A stretch of 64,000 nucleotides of DNA from Anoplopoma fimbria (lineage: Eukaryota; Chordata; Actinopteri; Perciformes; Anoplopomatidae). The DNA is taken from NCBI RefSeq assembly GCF_027596085.1, contig NC_072465.1, positions 8,618,053 through 8,682,052 on the forward strand, written 5' to 3'. Positions 61,023 through 64,000 of this stretch are shown here, in pieces. The number at the start of each line of letters is the position of its first letter. The first letter of the stretch is position 1. A program made the position numbers and the translations under genes. The notes beneath the pieces are model-generated. The model was not told the DNA's origin, did no database searches, and worked only from the letters and a program-made list of their open reading frames with translations.

Positions 61023-62933
61023 AGGTCTTTTTGGACTAGCGTGCGTGCTGTGATTGAGTCACTGAAAAGAAAGAAAGAGACCCAAAAGTGTTGAAATGAA
61101 GAAAAGAAAATCTATACAAGCAGGCAAAATATTTAATATAACTATGAAATTATTAAATAATCCATTAACATGTATAACCCATTATTATGGAATGATAATA
61201 GTGATAGATAATTACAGAGCATGTCATTCTGTATACCTTCCCAGCAGTTCCTATTTCAAAATGTTCTTTTTTTCCCATAAAGTCAGTTTTTTCACAATGC
61301 CACTCTTCATCTCAAAGTCTTTATCTGTCAACCAAGACAAATGGGGCACAGTCACTTATGGTTGCTTTGGTCATAATGTCCTATTTATTACATTTTTAAT
61401 GATTTGGGTCTGCACACAAGTTAAAAGAGAACGCCTCACACAAGATTCAACATACAGATATAGTTTTCTTTGCATACCCCACTCTGTGTAAGTGTAAGTT
61501 TCATCTAATTTGAACAACGCTTTACTGTTTTCAGGTCAAGAAATAATACTGAGAAATGAGTATGACTTTACTGGCAAACACTAATGTAATTTTGGTGGTG
61601 AAAAAAAGGCACTTGACAGTCCTCACTGGCAAGGGTCATCAAAATGAAAAGGATCTTTGTTTTAGGAAAACAGCATGGAGGCCCTGGGGGGACACAATCC
61701 AAACTGTTGAGAGCCATTCAGTTGCCACTGCTTTTTTTTCCTAACCACACTCTTTTAGAATTAGAAACAGCGTGATATTAAAGGGTCTTTCCTCTGCTGA
61801 GTCGAGCCGTACATCTAGGGCACTGCAATTCAAGCAAGTTTGACGTCTAGGGATTTGTATCAAGTAGATGCCATACTGCCTTCAGCCTCAGGGGGGCAGG
61901 AGTGCATCACAGGATGAACATCAGCTGTCAGTAACACATTTTAGATAATGAAAATAATAGCAACAAGGGAGATGTAGATGGACGCTGGAACATTTTTTGT
62001 AAAGTTTATAAAATTGTGCTGAAAACAGTGATGTTGTCCCACTGCAGGCAGGATTAGTAACAGTAAACTGGCTGGTAAAAACAAAAATGGTAAGAAGCTC
62101 TCTGTTGGAGACCTGGGATTGGACAGACAGGAGACAGCAGCAGAGGAGAGCATGTCAATGAAACTGAACTCTGCGTGAACTTCTCCTCTGGCTACATTTC
62201 CACCTCCTCTGTAGTGAGCCGCGGAGCATCTTCAGCCTCCCCACCCGACTTGAGGTGTGAAGGGGGCTCTTTTTGCATCTACACACACAACGAGCTTTTA
62301 GAATGCTGTGTGTCTGAATGGCCCCGACAACAAGTAAGAGAGATCTCAGGTAGATTGTGAATGAACTGTCTCACTCTGGACTACAGCGATCAGCCTTTCG
62401 TCATTTGAGTCAAATTCAGGATTATATTGCTGCATGTAGAGACAAAAACATGTGCAAAATGAACATATGACACGTCTTGTTCCATGTCCTGACAGCATGT
62501 GAACAGATGAATGATGCAGGCGCATTTGGCACACTCTCATCCCCTTTGGCACATGACGTATGAACTTTTGTGGGACGGCTTTTATTTTAAATAATCTAAC
62601 AAAAAAATGAAAATACATGTTAAGAATTCATAATTCTTGTCCATAATCACCCACCCTTACCGTGTTTAGACTGTTGTTAAACACACGATTGTGTACATGC
62701 ATGTTTTTTGTACTGGTTTGCTGTTTAAATGTATTTGACTATTGTATTTGCAAGGATTTGTATATGTGTTTCTTTTGTTGTTGCCAAACTCTATTGAACA
62801 GACAAAGCATAATATTATGTGTCCAAGTATTAGACCAATTACTACGATCCAAGTCAAGTTTTTATATTCAGAACAATACAGTTTCTTGATATTCAAAATG
62901 GTACAGCAACTAGTCCTCTAAGAATTGTTGGTT
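61023..62933. other. Non-coding interval, no feature seen
   Basis: AT-rich. The 131-codon open frame at 61096-61491 is hydrophobic and compositionally biased, with no recognised family. A somewhat GC-richer stretch lies at 62160-62280. Confidence 0.4.
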
Positions 62934-63128
62934 TACCAGGGCGTAGGTTTGCAGTTGGACGATGGGGAAATGTCCCTACCAATATTTTGTAATATCTTTA
63001 CCAGGGCGTAGGTTTGCAGTTGGACGATGGGGAAATGTCCCTACCAATATTTTGTAATATCCTTACCAGGGCGTAGGTTTGCATTTGGACGATGGGGAAA
63101 TGTCCCTACCAATATCTGTAATATCCTT
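62934..63128. repeat. Three tandem copies of a 65-bp unit
   Basis: CCAGGGCGTAGGTTTGCA starts at 62936, 63001 and 63066. The first two units are almost identical (differences near the junction). The third has one substitution (CATTTGG for CAGTTGG) and is two bases shorter near its end. Each unit contains TGGGGAAATGTCCCTACC, a short inverted repeat. Unit length is not a multiple of 3. Confidence 0.95.
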
Positions 63129-64000
63129 GAAGTTTGCAACAGGCTGTTGTGCCATTATTTATTGCTAAATGATGTTCTTTTGGATTTCTATGGTGAGCGC
63201 CACATCTGACCACTCAATAGTGGCCCTCTCCTCTGCGCTACTGGGGGTTTGAACTGCTGGATTGGTTATAGTAAAGTGGAAAGTGAAATTAACATTTGTG
63301 TGGACATCAAGCCAGATTTATGCCTGATCTGTTTGTTTCGGTTTAAGGCAGGTACATTTTTTATCACAAAATATTACGACTTTATTCTTGATGTCAAGCA
63401 AACACAGAAATTTTTGAACATGAACAGAGGTCGTGCTGAAACACATATGAGCTATTCAATTTAAGGGTTTTATAAATGAATTCAATTAATTTTGTGTTTT
63501 CCTTTACATAAATAAAGTAATTTCCATTAATTAATGCAGAATAATTAACCAGAATGCGGGAAATAAAGTGTTTTTACACCCCACATTTTCTCACATGTTG
63601 TAGGATGTAACAAATGAGATCAATCACTTTGAAATTGAAATGATAAAAGTAAAAATTTTCACTTTGTCCATTAAAGTCGGGGCAAATTCTAAAGTTGTAT
63701 GAAGATGGGGATAGAAATTCAGCGATGAACTGCTTTTCAAAGAGTATTCCTGTGGCGGCTCATTTTCAAGTGTTTTTATGGTTGTGTTGCTTCAATGAGT
63801 TGCTTCACTCAAATTAGCAAAAACCTGATATCCTACATGCTACCAATGCTCGTTGATAATCTAAGCTCCTTGTCCAAATGAAGCTCCAGCCTAAATTCAG
63901 TCATGGTGACTATTCTCTTACATGATTAGGTCCGCAGTCTATTTCTCTCACATCCTGCTGGTCAATCCCATAATTTCCTTGCTGTCATTGTTCGGGGCTT
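63129..64000. other. Non-coding right end, no feature seen
   Basis: AT-rich sequence running off the window. No exon or repeat was recognised. Confidence 0.4.

Noticed and set aside
61096..61491. 131-codon plus-strand frame with hydrophobic segments
   Set aside because: Composition follows local AT-rich sequence (K, N, I, F, Y), with no membrane-protein family resemblance and no initiation or splice context.

Overview
This window looks like teleost fish nuclear DNA. The base composition is AT-leaning and mixed. There are many very long (CA)n/(TG)n arrays, tRNA-headed SINEs, the 3' end of an L2-type LINE, several short inverted-repeat (MITE-like) DNA transposons, and interspersed repeats of a kind I associate with ray-finned fishes. 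There are no prokaryotic features. Coding content is minimal: almost every open frame of 60-150 codons is a chance frame or lies in a microsatellite.

The only credible protein-coding sequence is on the minus strand at the left end. One 56-codon exon (1600..1767) encodes the variable headpiece and the first residues of the FERM domain of a band-4.1 family protein, most like EPB41L1 (4.1N). Upstream of it, at 3336..3474, lies an exon holding a plausible start codon and 13 codons. It ends in a consensus 5' splice site in the matching phase 0. The rest of the FERM domain would lie beyond the left edge. The remaining 60 kb to the right would be 5'-UTR intron and/or upstream intergenic DNA. Two CpG-rich stretches (about 40.04-40.35 kb and 46.43-47.19 kb) are the best candidates for promoters or first exons, but their strand and use cannot be settled here.

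Layout. 0-3.5 kb: the two exons, a perfect 30-bp palindrome and a (GACA)n tract close to splice donors. 3.5-13 kb: intron-like sequence with a possible degenerate DNA transposon and two SINEs in opposite orientation. 13-20 kb: a 144-bp (CA)n, several near-perfect foldbacks, a 683-bp TTAA-flanked inverted-repeat element and a 525-bp hAT-like element with a recognisable 8-bp target duplication. 20-32 kb: facing (CA)n and (TG)n arrays, a 12-bp tandem repeat and a full-length SINE. 32-39 kb: dispersed repeats. 39-47 kb: microsatellites, a 21-bp-period minisatellite, a 405-bp TTAA-flanked MITE and the CpG-rich blocks. 47-64 kb: LINE 3' end, second copies of the dispersed repeats, another TTAA-flanked MITE and a 3 x 65-bp tandem repeat.

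I see no undescribed multi-gene system. The most useful observations are the epb41-like start exon and its splice-proximal repeats, the shared tail of the SINE and the LINE, the cluster of near-perfect short-loop foldbacks (possible template-switch events), and the repeat family relationships within the window. No database search was run. All family names rest on recognition of sequence patterns.
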